This document shows, piece by piece, positions 61,010 to 64,000 of a stretch of DNA of 64,000 bases. The notes under the pieces were generated by a model. The model saw nothing but the letters and a program-made list of their open reading frames with translations, ran no database searches and was not told where the DNA came from. The stretch covers positions 744,001 through 808,000 of the forward strand of contig JAHLKI010000013.1 in the NCBI GenBank assembly GCA_025602905.1, written 5' to 3'. The stretch comes from Phlyctochytrium arcticum (lineage: Eukaryota > Chytridiomycota > Chytridiomycetes > Chytridiales > Chytridiaceae). The position numbers and the translations under genes were made by a program. Each line of letters begins with the position of its first letter. Position 1 is the stretch's first letter.

Positions 61010-63323
61010 ATGCTGTACGGGCATCCCACCGAAGATCCGCTGCACGCCAGCGCGTCGTCGTCGGTCGACCACCGCGATGACATCCATAAATATTATGACC
61101 ATCACCGCAACCAGAGACCCCCGCAACCACATCAAAACAACAGCGAAGGCTCGTTTGATTCTCGCGGTCGTCGCCAAGGCCGGGATCGCATGATAGCTCG
61201 GTCTTCCTCATCCGCCTCGCTGCGGGGAAGCTGGTGGGGGGGTTGGCGCCGCGGAGAGAATAAGGCAGGATCTGTCAAAAGTATGGATGCTACCATCAGC
61301 GGGCCCAGCTCTGAACCGATACCAAATACAAGTGAATCGACCATTGCGGCGGAGCCGGTCGCAGAAGCGGATTTGCTCATGCAAAATCTGGAGGATGCAG
61401 CGCGCGAAGCAAGTGATAGATTTCGTTCGGGCAAGGTTACCTTGGAAGACGTTGATTTGAGTCGCATTGAGCTGCTGCAGCAAATTGCTCAACAGGTAAA
61501 GAGTCGGTTTGCGTCACTGTAATGCTCCCCATAACTGACGGGATTTGACAGCTGAGCAATGCAACTGATACATCTCTTGCCCCAACCGATGAAGATGATG
61601 TACGGTCTATCGACACTGCATTCACTACTACCGGGCGCAATCCCTTTGGTTCTCCCTTTGAAAACAACGCAACCCCTCTACCGGCTCCTTCATATGCATA
61701 TCCACCCCTGGAAACGTCCAGCCGCCAATCTATATGGGAAGATGCTACGAACGCGCGAGAGCAAGAGTTTACGAACCCCCAGGTGGCTTCCGCCGCTGAA
61801 AGTCCGACAAGGCCATACATTTCGCGCTCTCAGCGAGCGACCAATTCCTCCGTCTGTGCATGCCGGCGAGATCGCAGTATGAGCCGCGATCGGGGGATTC
61901 CGCTTCCCGGGACTCAATCACCAAACCCACCCTTGCTATCCACATATGCACTTGCTACTTTGCCCCCGGAGTTGACCCAACGACCAGATTCGCCAGATTC
62001 CGTCATGTCAGCGAGCTCACAAGTCAAAGTTTCCAGAGATCTGATTGTCCCAAAAAGCATCCGGTAAGCCCTGCGCATACCTCAGAATGTATCACTCCAG
62101 CAGCTAATGTCTTCCTTGACAGTATCAAGGACCGTCTTATACAATATCTGTCCGACTTTTATTCGGCATCATCCCGCCGCCAGTCCGAAGCCATCAGAAA
62201 CAACTATCACCCGGACAATGCCTGCTACACAACACCATTTCTTAATGTGGCTGGTGGCCCGGAAGAAATTGAAAAGGTGGCTCAACTCCTCCCTGCCATC
62301 TGCAGAAATGTGGAAGTGGTCATTGGTGAAGTTACTGAGACGCGCGAACGGACACCTGGAAAAGGTCATACCGTGATTGTTGAGGTAAACCAAGATCAAG
62401 CTGTTTGTTAGATGAATTGGAAGCTGACCCAAATTTAGGCCACCATTACTCTGCACTTCAAGCATCTCCTCATTTGGCGGCTTCTTCAACTTACTTTTGG
62501 TGATACCTACACATTCCGCGCTCACCACTACTTACACGCCGATTCAGACGGCCGTCTTACCAAACACGAGGAAGTCATCTCTTTACGGGACGCGATCGCC
62601 GCCCTTCCGGTCGTTGGACTCGTCGTCCACTTTTCGCGTCCCTTGTTTGTGCGCTTTGTCGTGGGCGGCTGGGTTTCTCGCAAGTTTGTTCAGTGGCTGG
62701 ATGAAGAGGTCAAGAGTCAAACTGGAGGGCCTACAGCTCGGGCCAAGAGTTCCAGAAGTGATACGGTCGATCAGGCCATGCTGCGAGGGCTTATTGCTGC
62801 AGCCGGCAAGGATCGGGGCAGAGAATGGGCCCTGGATGATAACGACATTACTCGGAAGGACAAGGATCAGGATTTGCAAAATTGGATTGCCAAAACTGCT
62901 CGCACGACTGAAGTGCGAGACGCGCAACCAAAGGCGGCAATGAGATCAGGCACTGCAGCCAAACATTTGCTGGATCACCTTCCTCCGCGACCAACTCGTC
63001 CGGCGGGTACATCCGCTTCAACATCCTCACCAGAAAAGTCCTCTGCAGTACGCCCGCAGCTCCCTCCCTTAGACCACGCCAGTCATTCCGACATTCCTCA
63101 TCGCCCAGCATCCCCCAAACCTTCCATATCCTCCGTCTCCTCCGTCCACAGTTTTGCCACAGCCCGTACATCCCTTCCCAAACAACCTTTAGCTCTTACC
63201 CACCGGGCATCCACCAACTCTATCCCCGTCACCCGCAGTTCGCGCTACATGCCCCCTCCCGTTGAGATTGTCAAAGGACGAGGCGGTTCCGGTTGGGCAT
63301 GGGTTTCGGGCTGGTTTTCGTAG
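61010..63323 (+). CDS. NTF2-like (SnoaL-type) domain protein with disordered tails
   Basis: Exons 61010-61495, 61552-62063, 62123-62384 and 62439-63323 sum to 2,145 nt, 714 residues. The first ~340 residues are Ser/Arg/Pro-rich and disordered (SWWGGWRRGENKAG; a helix ESTIAAEPVAEADLLMQNLE). The domain begins IKDRLIQYLSDFYSASSRRQ, then NNYHPDNACYTTPFLNVAGG, a strand block ending in VIVEATITLHFKHLLIWRLL and FGDTYTFRAHHYLHADSDGR: the cone fold of NTF2/SnoaL proteins. A hydrophobic stretch after it (LPVVGLVVHFSRPLFVRFVV) may contact membrane. The C-terminal 200 residues are again disordered and end SGWAWVSGWFS, a Trp-rich tip. No catalytic residues can be assigned. The ATG at 61010 is the first in frame. 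Confidence 0.78.
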
Positions 63324-64000
63324 TTTCCCCTAATGGTTGCGGGTTTAAACCTCATAATGTGTATACCTCTTTTTTGTTAGATTCTCTTTGTAGTGATACC
63401 CCTCCCAGAACTGATACAGTTCCATATCATATCTCATATCCGCGTCTGTATATATAAACTGTACGTTTTTCGTTAATTTGGACGCTCTTATACCAAAAAT
63501 GTCGTCGTTTGCTTTGGCTTCTTTTACTCCTGTTGGGTGGTGGACCTGCTAAAAAAGTTGCCCGTCAGTATATATACTCGCTTCCTGCCGCTTGTTTGGC
63601 TTTTTGTTCAAAACCTAAAGGCATCTCAAAGTCCGAACGATCGGACCAGCTTCGTGATCACATCACAGTGTTCCGCTCCAGTGTTCCAAATTCTTGAAGC
63701 AGGACCGACATTAGGACAAAACACAAGATGTTTCCTCGGACAGCAAGGTTCCCAAATGGAGGTACGTCTCATTCACTTCGTTCAGTATGATGTGCAATTT
63801 TACTCAAAAGATCGATGCTTTTGTCCAGAACCACCACCCCTTGCACCTACGACGACCAATACCCGAACGACACCCCGCAAAGCAAGTAACAGTAGTATGA
63901 TACCCAAGGGATTACGAACGACCACTCCAAATGCACGAGAGACTCCTCCGCGTAAAAGTGTGTAATGGGAGATATTCCGCTCAATGACGATGTTTTTGCT
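63324..64000. other. right edge; possible coding frame 63537-63965 not confirmed
   Basis: A 142-codon plus frame (GTG start only) contains LPVSIYTRFLPLVWLFVQNL and ends TTTPNARETPPRKSV. A short ATG frame at 63499 (MSSFALASFTPVGWW) could be spliced into it, but no convincing donor is seen, and a possible GTACGT donor at 63761 would cut it. I do not recognise any domain. Confidence 0.25.

Overview
This is a fungal nuclear genome window. Evidence: protein-coding genes with many short GT-AG introns (mostly 47 to 70 nt), a fungal-type full-size PDR ABC transporter, HUL4-type HECT ligase, GEA-type ARF exchange factor, NUP214/NUP159 nucleoporin, and a eukaryotic tRNA-Arg(ACG) with a T-run terminator. 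The intron-rich genes together with degraded Crinkler-like sequence point to an early-diverging (chytrid-like) fungus; that placement is inference. Gene models below were spliced by eye. For most multi-exon genes I checked that exon lengths sum to an open frame.

Layout. 1-4 kb: Rgp1-like gene leaving the left edge, then the convergent ribosomal protein genes RPL15 (+) and RPS10 (-). 4.4-14 kb: a 17-exon HECT E3 ligase (+) converging on a long GEA/GBF1-type Sec7 gene (-). 14-19.8 kb: an unrecognised 344-residue protein (+), a serine hydrolase (-), NFU1 (+) and a broken secreted HExxH protein (-). 20.4-20.8 kb: a decayed tandem repeat. 21-25.7 kb: a single-exon PDR ABC transporter (-).

26.5-32 kb holds the most unusual part of the window. 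A 4,040-bp DNA transposon has 21-bp perfect terminal inverted repeats, a perfect 8-bp target duplication and a three-exon, 1,025-residue putative transposase that I cannot assign to a named family. Two bases beyond its right target duplication lies a 1,455-bp relative with 34-bp termini and its own perfect 8-bp duplication; it keeps remnants of both ends of the protein but has lost the middle.

32.7-47 kb: a four-TM protein (+), an F-box protein with two SPRY domains (-), a nine-copy 73-bp minisatellite that forms the 3' end of a small unknown gene (-), a VOC/glyoxalase-fold protein (+), a FAM210/DUF1279 protein (-), CCA-adding enzyme (+) and a poorly resolved gene (-). 47.7-64 kb: tRNA-Arg, a Zn-finger plus NUDIX protein (+), an unrecognised 583-residue protein (+), the NUP214-like nucleoporin (-) with expanded internal repeats, a frameshifted Crinkler/RHS-type remnant (-), and an NTF2-like domain protein (+).

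Most genes are unrelated housekeeping functions (translation, ER/Golgi traffic, ubiquitin, Fe-S assembly, tRNA maturation, nuclear pore) interrupted by one accessory island at 26.5-32 kb and smaller decayed patches at 19-21, 36.7-38 and 59 kb.
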